DNA of 58,007 nt from positions 1-58,007 of the forward strand of contig NVTU01000016.1 of the NCBI GenBank assembly GCA_002401685.1. The letters are read 5' to 3'. The notes beneath the pieces were generated by a model. The model did no database searches. It was not told the DNA's origin and saw only the letters and a program-made list of their open reading frames with translations. This stretch comes from Kordiimonadales bacterium (GTDB lineage: Bacteria; Pseudomonadota; Alphaproteobacteria; Sphingomonadales; Kordiimonadaceae). This document shows positions 1 to 7,544 of the stretch, in pieces. Positions within the stretch are counted from its first letter, which is position 1. Each line of letters opens with the position of its first letter. The position numbers were made by a program, and so were the translations under genes.

Positions 1-1153
1 CTGGCCGGGTCAGATTAAACTCTTCAATAATTTCGTCCGTGTGCTGGCCCAGTTTCGGTGGCACATGCCGTACGGTCATAGGGGCGTCGCTTAGATGCAC
101 CGGCGATCCCACTAAGGTAAGCTCCCCAAGCAGTGGATGCTCAATATCCACTAACATGTCGTTGATCGCTGTTTGTGGGTCCGCGAGAGCTTCACCAAGC
201 GACCGTACAGGGGCACACAGCAGGTCCTCGGCCTCAAGCCGGTCCAGCCAATAGGCTGTGGAATTGGCGGCGAAAACTTCCTTAAACAAATTTTGCAGAT
301 AAGGCTTATTTTCCCGCTGAGAGGCAAGGTCTGGGTAGAGAGGAGAAATATCCTCTATCTCAAGGGCACGACAAATATCCTGTAGGGGATTGATCTTGAA
401 CGCTCCGACCACCACAAGGGCACTGTCTGTTGTTTCGAACACGCCTGTGAGCGGCATCGCTGCCCAGTTTAAGACTTCTTTGTGCTTGCTCCACTGTGCT
501 GCTTCCTGCATCTGCATCGCAATCATACTGTCGTACAGTGACACACTTACTTTTTGGCCCACGCCCGTTTTGTGGCGTGCTAGCAAAGCAGCCATCACCC
601 CTTGCGCTAAATGCATTCCTGCCGAGTAATCACAAAGCGTCGTTGGATAAATCGAGCGCGGAATTGATGGATCAGATGTTTTTTCCATCACGCCGCTCAT
701 CGCCTGCGCCAGCACATCTTGTCCGCCTTTATGGGAATAAGGACCTTTTTCACCAAACCCTGTGCCTGAAGCACAGATGATCTTTGGATTTATCTTCCTG
801 AGCTGCTCATAACCAAATCCCAAGCGGTCCATGACACCAGCCCGAAAGTTATCAACGACAACATCACAGGCTCGTACCAGATCATAAACCATCTGTTTCC
901 CGGCTTCGGATTTGGTATTAATTTCAATCGACCGCTTGTTCCGGTTAAGCGAGCAATAAACAGCATTATTCATGGCCACTTCGGAGGTTTCACCGAAAAA
1001 GTTCCGGGATAAATCACCGGTCCCTGGTCGCTCCACTTTGATTATGTCCGCGCCAAAGTCACCCAGCACCTGCGTGGCACACGGACCAAGCATGACTTGG
1101 GTAAAATCAAGAATGCGGATACCGCTGAGCGGCAAATTTTCTGTGTCAGACAT
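1..1153 (-). CDS. Class III (CaiB/BaiF family) CoA transferase, 3' end cut by window
   Basis: The reading frame runs from ATG at 1153 off the left edge with no stop, giving about 384 residues, close to the usual 380-410 of the family. It opens with SGIRILDFTQVMLGP, followed by GADIIKVERPGTGD and NRNKRSIEI, which are typical of the family N-terminus. The Asp in LCDYSAGMH matches the position of the catalytic Asp that forms the glutamyl/aspartyl-CoA intermediate in formyl-CoA transferase. The family moves CoA between carboxylic acids. It starts 3 bp after the stop of the FAD oxidoreductase gene and is probably last in that operon. The substrate cannot be named from sequence. Confidence 0.88.
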   Translation of the reverse strand, partial: MSDTENLPLSGIRILDFTQVMLGPCATQVLGDFGADIIKVERPGTGDLSRNFFGETSEVAMNNAVYCSLNRNKRSIEINTKSEAGKQMVYDLVRACDVVVDNFRAGVMDRLGFGYEQLRKINPKIICASGTGFGEKGPYSHKGGQDVLAQAMSGVMEKTSDPSIPRSIYPTTLCDYSAGMHLAQGVMAALLARHKTGVGQKVSVSLYDSMIAMQMQEAAQWSKHKEVLNWAAMPLTGVFETTDSALVVVGAFKINPLQDICRALEIEDISPLYPDLASQRENKPYLQNLFKEVFAANSTAYWLDRLEAEDLLCAPVRSLGEALADPQTAINDMLVDIEHPLLGELTLVGSPVHLSDAPMTVRHVPPKLGQHTDEIIEEFNLTRP

Positions 1154-1156
1154 CGG

Positions 1157-2518
1157 TTATCCTTCCATTTCTTCAACAAGTGCATTGGATGACGGAACAT
1201 CACCAGGGTCAGCCCCTTGGTGGCGCATGCCCTTTTGAATAAGTGTTGCGTCGACATCGCGCAGCGCTGATCCAGCGTTAAGGGCAAGTGAAACAGCAAT
1301 GCCCGCCGCCTCGCCTTGCGCCATGCAAGGCGGAATTTCGCGTGACATTTTCTGCCCTGCGCTATCAACCGAATAATGGCGTCCCGCAACTATCAGGTTG
1401 TCGATGGATTTCGGCAGCAGGGCCCGGTACGGCGTGTAATAGTCGCGCCCACGGCATACGCTGTCGCTAAAGTGGCGTCTGCTTTTGACATCGTCTTTAG
1501 TGACCACATATTCACCCTGCAGCAGGCGTGTTTGGCGTATCCCCAATTGTTCTGCTGCACCCAGCATTTTGGCATTTTCAAACCCGGGGAGATTCTCCCG
1601 CGCGAAAGCAAGCATGTTCATCATGCGCTCGCGGCCTTCATATTCCGCAGCCACCATGCCTTCCGGCGACAATCCGTCATAGCCTGTCATATGCGGGCAA
1701 TTACACCATACAACGCCGGGTAACGGCGTTTTCAGCCACCACATGCCCCATGAGCCACCAATGACACGGCGCGCTTCCCGGTCCAGTTTTTTGTAAGCTT
1801 CAGGCTCGGCATACTGAAATGCCTCGGCCTTATCTGTGTCCACATCCATCAACCGGAAAACGGTGGTAACGATATACTGCCCATTAATGAACGAAGCCCC
1901 TGCAGACGACGCCAAGTCTAAATCACCGGTCGCATCAATGACCATATCTGCCATAATTGCCTGACGCCCGAGTTTTGTCTGGCAAATCACGCCTTTTACC
2001 AATGGGCCGTCCATGATTGCTTCAGAAAACCAGCTGTGAAGCCGCAAGTTCACACCAGCTTCGCGCACCAAATCAAGGCTCACGCGCTTCCACGCGTCTG
2101 GATCAAAAGCAACCGCGTGCAAAATTGATTGCGGCATGCCAGTTTCATGGAAATTAATGCATCCCCAACGAGACCATTTTTGCCACATTTCCCAGCTTTT
2201 TACGCAGTCCTCTGGCGGCGGATACACGGCACCGTCCTGCTGTGCCATGCGGTCAACAAATTCACTAACAATGCCTGTGGTGACAATCTCGTCACCCTGA
2301 TTAACCATATCATCCAGCACTAGCACCATGCCGCCTGAGGCCATGCCGCCAAGGTGATGATACCGTTCAATAAGCGTGACCGAACAGCCGTTGCGGGCTG
2401 CTGAAATGGCTGCACATAGGCCTGCGGGCCCGCCCCCAACCACAACAACGTCGGTTTTTGCGACGACCGGCACTTGCTCGCTTCGGCTTAGTACAAAGTC
2501 TTTTATTTGTTCAGCCAT
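1157..2518 (-). CDS. FAD-dependent oxidoreductase (FAD_oxidored type)
   Basis: A 453-residue flavoprotein with an N-terminal Rossmann dinucleotide motif (VVVVGGGPAGLCAA, about residue 25) followed by the acidic end of strand 2 (LIER) and HHLGGMASGG. A C-terminal FAD-contact segment, DNLIVAGRHYSVDSAG, precedes PPCMAQGEAAGIA. This pattern fits the FAD_oxidored family, whose members oxidise small organic substrates and are seldom characterised. There is no signal peptide, so it should be cytoplasmic. An AAGGAG ribosome site lies about 8 nt before the ATG. It sits between an ABC importer and a CoA transferase, which suggests it acts on the imported compound. The actual reaction is unknown. Confidence 0.85.
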   Translation of the reverse strand: MAEQIKDFVLSRSEQVPVVAKTDVVVVGGGPAGLCAAISAARNGCSVTLIERYHHLGGMASGGMVLVLDDMVNQGDEIVTTGIVSEFVDRMAQQDGAVYPPPEDCVKSWEMWQKWSRWGCINFHETGMPQSILHAVAFDPDAWKRVSLDLVREAGVNLRLHSWFSEAIMDGPLVKGVICQTKLGRQAIMADMVIDATGDLDLASSAGASFINGQYIVTTVFRLMDVDTDKAEAFQYAEPEAYKKLDREARRVIGGSWGMWWLKTPLPGVVWCNCPHMTGYDGLSPEGMVAAEYEGRERMMNMLAFARENLPGFENAKMLGAAEQLGIRQTRLLQGEYVVTKDDVKSRRHFSDSVCRGRDYYTPYRALLPKSIDNLIVAGRHYSVDSAGQKMSREIPPCMAQGEAAGIAVSLALNAGSALRDVDATLIQKGMRHQGADPGDVPSSNALVEEMEG

Positions 2519-2584
2519 GAGATAGTCTCCTTGGGAGGTCTTCAGCGGAAGGCCGTCCTCAAAAAATTATAGGTTTTCACTCGC

Positions 2585-3391
2585 TTACCAGCGAATCATC
2601 AGCCGCTCGGTTATGGAAACGGCGGCGAAAATGCAGACAGATAACCCTGATGACATGAGCACCGTGGCGTAGAGCAATGAAGCCCGGAAATTAAAGGTTG
2701 AATCAAGGATCAACGAACCCAAACCCACGTCTGCACCAACCCATTCACCAATAATTGCGCCAATAACACAGGTCGTGGCTGCAATCTTAAGGGCCGAGAA
2801 TAAAAACGGTAGGGATGCAGGTAACCGAAACTCCCAAAACACTTCAGATTTAGAAGCGGACAGTATCCGCGCCAGTTCCAGTGCTTGGGGACTGATGGAC
2901 TGCAAGCCCCGCACCATGTTTACCAGCGTAGGGAAAAAACAGATTAGTCCGGCAATGATCACTTTTGCCGATAAGCCTGAGCCAAAAATCAAAACCAGTA
3001 TCGGGGCAATTGCCAAAATTGGTATGGTATTGATAAACACAGCAAGGGGGAAAAACGCTTTTTCAACCATCTTGTTATGAACAAACGCAATCGCAACAAG
3101 GACCGCGGCTAGATTGCCGACGATGAAACCAAGAATACTCTCTTGAAATGTTGGCCAGAAATTCGTCAGTAACAGGGGGAATTTATCTACCAGCGTAGTT
3201 GCCACATCGCTCGGTGCGGGTGCGATGTAAGGGGGCACTTCGAAAAAACGAACCCCAAATTCCCACAGCACCAAAAGTACAAGCAACGTGCCTAGCGGCA
3301 AGGCTATTGCCTCCAACCTTCCGCGCTGCTCAGCCTTTTTTTCCAACAGAAGGGCCTGCTTATCTATTTCAAAAGAGGAGGAAGCATTCAT
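2585..3391 (-). CDS. ABC importer permease, SsuC/TauC type
   Basis: A 268-residue integral membrane protein with about six hydrophobic helices. The cytoplasmic loop ALELARILSASKSEVFWEFR, with the family EAA-type sequence before LPASLPFLFSALK, is where the ATPase docks. It resembles permeases of the taurine/sulfonate/nitrate/thiamine-precursor importer group. Its start overlaps the stop of the ATPase gene by 4 bp (ATGA), showing translational coupling. Substrate is set by the binding protein, not by this subunit. Confidence 0.9.
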   Translation of the reverse strand: MNASSSFEIDKQALLLEKKAEQRGRLEAIALPLGTLLVLLVLWEFGVRFFEVPPYIAPAPSDVATTLVDKFPLLLTNFWPTFQESILGFIVGNLAAVLVAIAFVHNKMVEKAFFPLAVFINTIPILAIAPILVLIFGSGLSAKVIIAGLICFFPTLVNMVRGLQSISPQALELARILSASKSEVFWEFRLPASLPFLFSALKIAATTCVIGAIIGEWVGADVGLGSLILDSTFNFRASLLYATVLMSSGLSVCIFAAVSITERLMIRW

Positions 3392-4218
3392 GAGCAGGTC
3401 TCCAGCAATGAGCGAAGGTAAGCGGTATGCCGGATAAATTCGGGCTTATCGCGCAGGGTAATTTCTCGGGGGTACGGGAAATCAATATCAATGACCTCCT
3501 TCAACCTGCCGGGGTTGGCCTGAAACATCACTACCTTTTGGCCAAGAAACACAGCTTCCTGTATCGAGTGCGTCACAAATACGATTGTTACGCCGGTCTC
3601 TTGCCAAATTTTCAGGAGTTGTAAATTCAGATGGTCCCGTGTCATTTCGTCAAGCGCACCAAACGGCTCATCCATCAATAATAGTTTTGGTTTGCATACA
3701 AGCGCCCGCGCAATAGCGACCCGCTGTTTCATGCCGCCGGAAAGCTCATGGGGCATGGCATTTTCGCGCCCTTTTAGGCCTACGAGTTCTAACAGTTCTT
3801 CAGGGCTTTTCTCGCTAACGGGGATATCTACGCCGGTACTTTCTCCAATTTCCAGTGGCAATTCCACGTTTTCAAGCACGGTCCGCCACGGCAACAACGT
3901 TGCATCTTGGAATACGAACGCTAATTCCCGGCCAAGGCGGGCGGCTTCTGTAGACTTGCCTAGTATTCTCACGTCACCTGAGGCAGCCGGTACTAAATCA
4001 GAGACCAGGCGCAGGAAGGTAGACTTCCCGCAGCCGGATGGTCCTAAAATAGTATAGAAGGCGCCTTCTTCAATCTCTAGCGACAAGTTGTTGATCGCGG
4101 TGAAGGCGCCAAACTTTACACTGGCATTTTCAACCGATACCGCGCATGGCTGATGACTGGACGCCGCGTCGCCTACGTTGCTGACTTTCGGGCCTTCAAC
4201 TGCTACAGTGTTCGTCAT
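3388..4218 (-). CDS. ABC importer ATPase, SsuB/TauB type
   Basis: A 276-residue nucleotide-binding subunit with a Walker A GPSGCGKST (about residue 59), a Q-loop in VFQDATLLPW, the signature LSGGMKQR, Walker B LLLMDEPFGALD and a switch His in VTHSIQEA. These are the full set of catalytic elements. The spacing and the phrase DEPFGALDEMTRD are typical of the nitrate/sulfonate/taurine group. It overlaps both neighbours by 4 bp, so the three importer genes are translated as a unit. Confidence 0.93.
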   Translation of the reverse strand: MTNTVAVEGPKVSNVGDAASSHQPCAVSVENASVKFGAFTAINNLSLEIEEGAFYTILGPSGCGKSTFLRLVSDLVPAASGDVRILGKSTEAARLGRELAFVFQDATLLPWRTVLENVELPLEIGESTGVDIPVSEKSPEELLELVGLKGRENAMPHELSGGMKQRVAIARALVCKPKLLLMDEPFGALDEMTRDHLNLQLLKIWQETGVTIVFVTHSIQEAVFLGQKVVMFQANPGRLKEVIDIDFPYPREITLRDKPEFIRHTAYLRSLLETCS

Positions 4219-5267
4219 GCCTTTTTCCCATATTTTGGCCGGTCGGCGGCCGTGGCTTCAAGAATAGAAAGCGTCATCAAGTCCTCAAGCTTTGGCGGGT
4301 CACCTTCAAACTGATCAAGCTTGTCGTAGGCATCAATTTGTGCCCGCCAAACCGCTGGTGCCATTGTTCCCCAGCCGTTCTGCGCAGTATTTTCATTGAA
4401 GGAAAAATCAGAAATGAGTTTAACGGCATGCAACTCGGTCTGCTTGTCTAGGTTTGGATAGCGGCTAACGAGTATCTCAACGGCTTTCTCCGGATTTTCG
4501 TATACCCAGCCCCAGCCTTTGGCGATCACACGGATGGTTGCCTCTATCTTATCCCTATGGCGCAGCAGCATCTTATCCGTCACATAATAGGGGTTTGCAT
4601 AGAGTTGAAACCCTGCATCCCAAAGGCTCATTTCAACGCGTTCGTCACCGAGAATAGAGAGCGCGTTCATATTACTATTCCAGCCGGTAACAACATCAAC
4701 TTGCCCGGTCATTAAGGCTGCCGTATCACCGCCCATGACAGTGACGTTCACATCTTCTTCCGCGATGTTGTGCTGAGCTAAAAGCGCCCGCAGTAAAATG
4801 CGTGCAGTGCCCTGCGTTGCGACGGTTTTCCCAATCAGATCCTTTGGACTGTAAACAGGGTTTCCTTTGAGGGAAAAATACGTAAACGGATGCCGCTGAA
4901 ACCCGACGGCAATACATTTGATGGGTAAGCCAGCAGCACGGGCAAGGATCAGAGACGGGCTAGAGGAAACAGAACCGAGATTAGCTTGCGCAGAAACCAC
5001 TGAACCAACACCGTCAATATTCGGCCCTCCGGGTACAATTTTTAGACTGAGACCGGCTTCTGCGAAGTATCCGAGTTCGTCAGCTACCAATTCGCCGATA
5101 ACGCCGTTAGAGGACAGCCAGCCCAACTGGAGCGTAATAGGGAAGATGCCATCCGAGAGGGTGTCATCTTCACCCAACATAGTGCCAATAACCACAGCGC
5201 CTGTAGCAACGCCTAATCCCTGCAAAAACCTGCGTCGGGCAACTTTTCTCTTCCCGCTATACGACAC
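4215..5267 (-). CDS. ABC importer substrate-binding protein (NMT1/THI5-like), Tat signal
   Basis: A periplasmic binding protein of about 350 residues. GTG at 5267 is preferred as start because GGAGG lies 7 nt before it (5275-5279); a longer frame from GTG at 5318 has no such site. The N-terminus MSYSGKRKVARRRFLQGLGV carries a twin-arginine export motif and a hydrophobic stretch, so it is probably exported folded. The mature part contains LQLGWLSSNGVIGELVADE and YFAEAGLSLKIVPGGPN, the usual opening of NMT1/THI5-like binders of thiamine precursors, sulfonates or nitrile-type compounds. The ligand is unknown. It is first in the minus-strand operon and divergent from a LysR gene. Confidence 0.87.
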   Translation of the reverse strand: MSYSGKRKVARRRFLQGLGVATGAVVIGTMLGEDDTLSDGIFPITLQLGWLSSNGVIGELVADELGYFAEAGLSLKIVPGGPNIDGVGSVVSAQANLGSVSSSPSLILARAAGLPIKCIAVGFQRHPFTYFSLKGNPVYSPKDLIGKTVATQGTARILLRALLAQHNIAEEDVNVTVMGGDTAALMTGQVDVVTGWNSNMNALSILGDERVEMSLWDAGFQLYANPYYVTDKMLLRHRDKIEATIRVIAKGWGWVYENPEKAVEILVSRYPNLDKQTELHAVKLISDFSFNENTAQNGWGTMAPAVWRAQIDAYDKLDQFEGDPPKLEDLMTLSILEATAADRPKYGKKA

Positions 5268-5403
5268 TTTTCCCCCTCCACTATTTGATACCCAGCGCTG
5301 ATAATCTGCCCTAGGCACATCACCGTTTGAAGTGTTTCTCCGAAGTGTTGCATTGACATTAACGCTAGCATAGGCGAGGCATGAAGGGCTAATTTTGATT
5401 AAC

Positions 5404-5426
5404 GGTGGTGCGTTTTTTGCACCACC
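5404..5426. promoter_or_regulatory. Perfect inverted repeat upstream of the LysR gene
   Basis: GGTGGTGC at 5404-5411 and GCACCACC at 5419-5426 are perfect complements separated by GTTTTTT. The element lies in the divergent promoter region between the importer operon and the LysR gene, 20 bp before the LysR ATG. It could be an operator or a hairpin in the LysR mRNA leader. LysR operators usually have a T-N11-A core, which this does not show clearly. Confidence 0.5.
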
Positions 5427-5445
5427 TATACTGTTAGGTTTCAGT

Positions 5446-6351
5446 ATGCATACAGTTTTCTTGCAATATCTTGATGAGGTAGCCCGTCAAGGCTCCATCA
5501 GAAAAGCTGCGCGTGTCCTGAATGTCACGTCTACATCTGTGAACCGTAAAATCATCAACGTGGAAAAACAGCTTGGCACGCGTCTTTTTGAACGGTCGCC
5601 AGAAGGGGTGGAACTAACGGCCGTGGGTAAAGTAGTATTAGAACATTGCCGTAAAACTCTGTATGATTTTAACAATGTCAAAACCATTATTGATGACCTA
5701 AGGGACCTGCGCTCAGGACACCTTAGGATACAGACCATAGACTCTGTGACCTTTGGGGTGCTGCCGAAAATACTCAAAATTTTTGGCGATAAATACCCAG
5801 GTATCAGCCTCTCTGTCACGGCCGCCACACCAGATGCAGTTTCAGCGTCAGTCATCGGCGGTGAGACAGATATAGGCATTAATTTCACCAATGACCTGCA
5901 TCCCGGTATTCGCGTCATCTCTGAAAAAGCAGCACCCTTTGGCATCATTATACCAACCGGGCACCCCCTTGCAGAGCGAGCCAGTGTAACTGTGGAGGAA
6001 ATAAAGCCCTACCAGTTGGTTCGCACGATTGATGCGCGCGGGCGAAACTCGATCCTCGACCATAACATCGAAGATACCACCATGCATCTTTCAACCCATA
6101 TCTTCACCAATGCCCTGACGGTTGCCAAACAGGCAATTCTCGCCAATCAGGTAATCGGCATTTATACAAAAATTGGCTTTTTGGACGAGATTGAAAGCGG
6201 ACAATTGAAATTTGTACCGCTCGCGGTGAAGGCTCTTAGCGCATATAAAGTGGGGCTCATTATTCCTGCCACAGCCAGCATTGACCCCGTGAAACGGCTA
6301 TTCCTGAACGTGGTAGAGCAGGTGTTCAAAACGTTGAATTTAAATAATTGA
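5446..6351 (+). CDS. LysR-family transcriptional regulator
   Basis: About 301 residues. The N-terminal winged helix-turn-helix reads FLQYLDEVARQGSIRKAARV followed by LNVTSTSVNRKI and LGTRLFERSPEGVELTAVG, with the substrate-binding-like effector domain following. ATG at 5446 gives the normal LysR N-terminus (MHTVFLQYL); a frame open from 5395 adds 17 residues that do not look like the family. It is divergent from the importer/oxidoreductase/CoA transferase operon, the usual layout for a LysR regulator and its target. The inducer is unknown. Confidence 0.9.
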   Translation: MHTVFLQYLDEVARQGSIRKAARVLNVTSTSVNRKIINVEKQLGTRLFERSPEGVELTAVGKVVLEHCRKTLYDFNNVKTIIDDLRDLRSGHLRIQTIDSVTFGVLPKILKIFGDKYPGISLSVTAATPDAVSASVIGGETDIGINFTNDLHPGIRVISEKAAPFGIIIPTGHPLAERASVTVEEIKPYQLVRTIDARGRNSILDHNIEDTTMHLSTHIFTNALTVAKQAILANQVIGIYTKIGFLDEIESGQLKFVPLAVKALSAYKVGLIIPATASIDPVKRLFLNVVEQVFKTLNLNN

Positions 6352-6654
6352 ATAGGCGTTAACCAACCGACCCTAAAACGTCAAAAAACACCCACCGCAC
6401 GCTTTGCCTGAAATATGTAGACGCCACCAGCACCTGAATTCATCTGGATAACTAAAGGTTTTTTGCTCACTTACTTTATGCGATCATGATGCCCGCTTAC
6501 CTTGGCCCCTTACCTTTGTATGCGGGAATAACTTTCTTGAATCAAACTGACCGAGCTCTTTCCGCAAAACGTAAACTCATCAACACGTGACCCAAAACCC
6601 TGTGGTGACCAAGGCCAGCGTTCTGCACCAGCGAACCAAACCCATAACGAGTTT
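6352..6654. other. Intergenic stretch without recognisable gene
   Basis: About 300 bp between the LysR gene and a convergent small secreted-protein gene. Short frames on both strands show no family pattern or ribosome site. CTTACCTT occurs twice near 6500, but no clear terminator hairpin was seen. Confidence 0.4.
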
Positions 6655-7065
6655 TTACTTGCTACATATGCGGTCAAGCACAGTGGTCACGCTGGCTTGT
6701 CTTTCTTCTAAGGTATCTCTACTTTCCAGATAGCTTTGGATTATTTCGTCTAGGCCACGCCAGCCTTCATATCCGCAACTAAGCCTGATTGAGGCATGGC
6801 GCATACCTTTGGAGGCCGAGGCGAGGTTTTCCCAAGCTTTACGGAGCAGGTCATCCGCCAAATCAATTTGTTCGCAGTAATGCTTCGGCCGGGTTACGCC
6901 GTATTCGCCGGACAAAACGCCTAAGTCATCCGCTTTCCGTATGTGCTTGTTCGCCTGTCTCACGAGCTTAACATATTTCCTAGCATCAGATTCGGCACTG
7001 GAAATTGTGTCCCTGCAGGCATCAAACGCCAAAGCTGCGGTTGAGGGCGCTAATAGAAAAAACAT
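6655..7065 (-). CDS. Small secreted protein of unknown function, possible 5' nonsense codon
   Basis: A 136-residue frame from ATG at 7065. The first 14 residues (MFFLLAPSTAALAF) are a very short signal-peptide remnant. The mature part is rich in charged helix formers and has four Cys (near DACRD, HYCEQ, LSCGYEG, DRICSK), which could form two disulfides in the periplasm. Reading the same frame upstream gives AKLFLSVL, which would complete a normal signal peptide, but an in-frame TAA at 7092-7090 directly follows an ATG at 7095-7093 that has a good AAGGA site. So either translation starts at the weak internal ATG or the gene is broken. Family not recognised. Confidence 0.5.
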   Translation of the reverse strand: MFFLLAPSTAALAFDACRDTISSAESDARKYVKLVRQANKHIRKADDLGVLSGEYGVTRPKHYCEQIDLADDLLRKAWENLASASKGMRHASIRLSCGYEGWRGLDEIIQSYLESRDTLEERQASVTTVLDRICSK

Positions 7066-7092
7066 AAGAACAGAAAGAAAAAGTTTAGCTTA

Positions 7093-7108
7093 CATGAAAG
7101 ATATCCTT
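7093..7108 (-). promoter_or_regulatory. Ribosome site with ATG immediately followed by TAA
   Basis: Read on the minus strand, AAGGA is followed after about 8 nt by ATG (7095-7093) and at once by TAA (7092-7090). The codons after TAA encode a hydrophobic run in frame with the downstream secreted protein. The site marks either a nonsense mutation in codon 2 or a start-stop element. Confidence 0.5.
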
Positions 7109-7544
7109 AAAGTCAGTTAGAAATTCTTCTTAAACAAATATTGATCCAGTTTCTATTCATGTTTGAAATACCTGGATGTTTAGCAGTGCTTAAGGCCCAT
7201 CATTTCACACGTCCGCTTATTTGCCACACAAAAGGGCGCAGCTTTAATATGACAAAGGCGACGTCGCCCTTTGATGTTGCTATGGCCGCATGTGTCCCCT
7301 CGGTGACATCCAACAGGGTCCGCATACAATTTTACAATAGCAGGAACCCTTGCTCCAAATCATGACAAGCGGCCTTTGGCGAACGAGGTTCGAAACCCCT
7401 ATGGTCATATTTTGGGCGCCAAACCGATACTGGCACCAGAAGTCAACTTGCCGCACGCGATTGAAAGCGCCGCATCCGCCACATGCCGTGCCGCGTGTTG
7501 TGAACGCAGTGCAGGCGATGGTGTTTGGCGGATACGGCTCTGCT
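7109..7544. other. Intergenic stretch without supported gene
   Basis: About 430 bp between the ribosome site of the small secreted gene and the 3' end of the FtsX-like gene. The plus-strand frames at 7141-7365 and 7376-7648 have no recognisable domain, and the latter runs antisense into the transporter gene. No tRNA fold or terminator was identified. Confidence 0.4.

Noticed and set aside
1042..1389. 115-codon minus-strand frame across the CoA transferase and oxidoreductase junction
   Set aside because: It is out of frame with two well-supported genes and has no domain.
7376..7410. A TTCGAAA loop resembling the T arm of a tRNA
   Set aside because: The flanking five bases do not pair and no acceptor stem or anticodon arm could be found.
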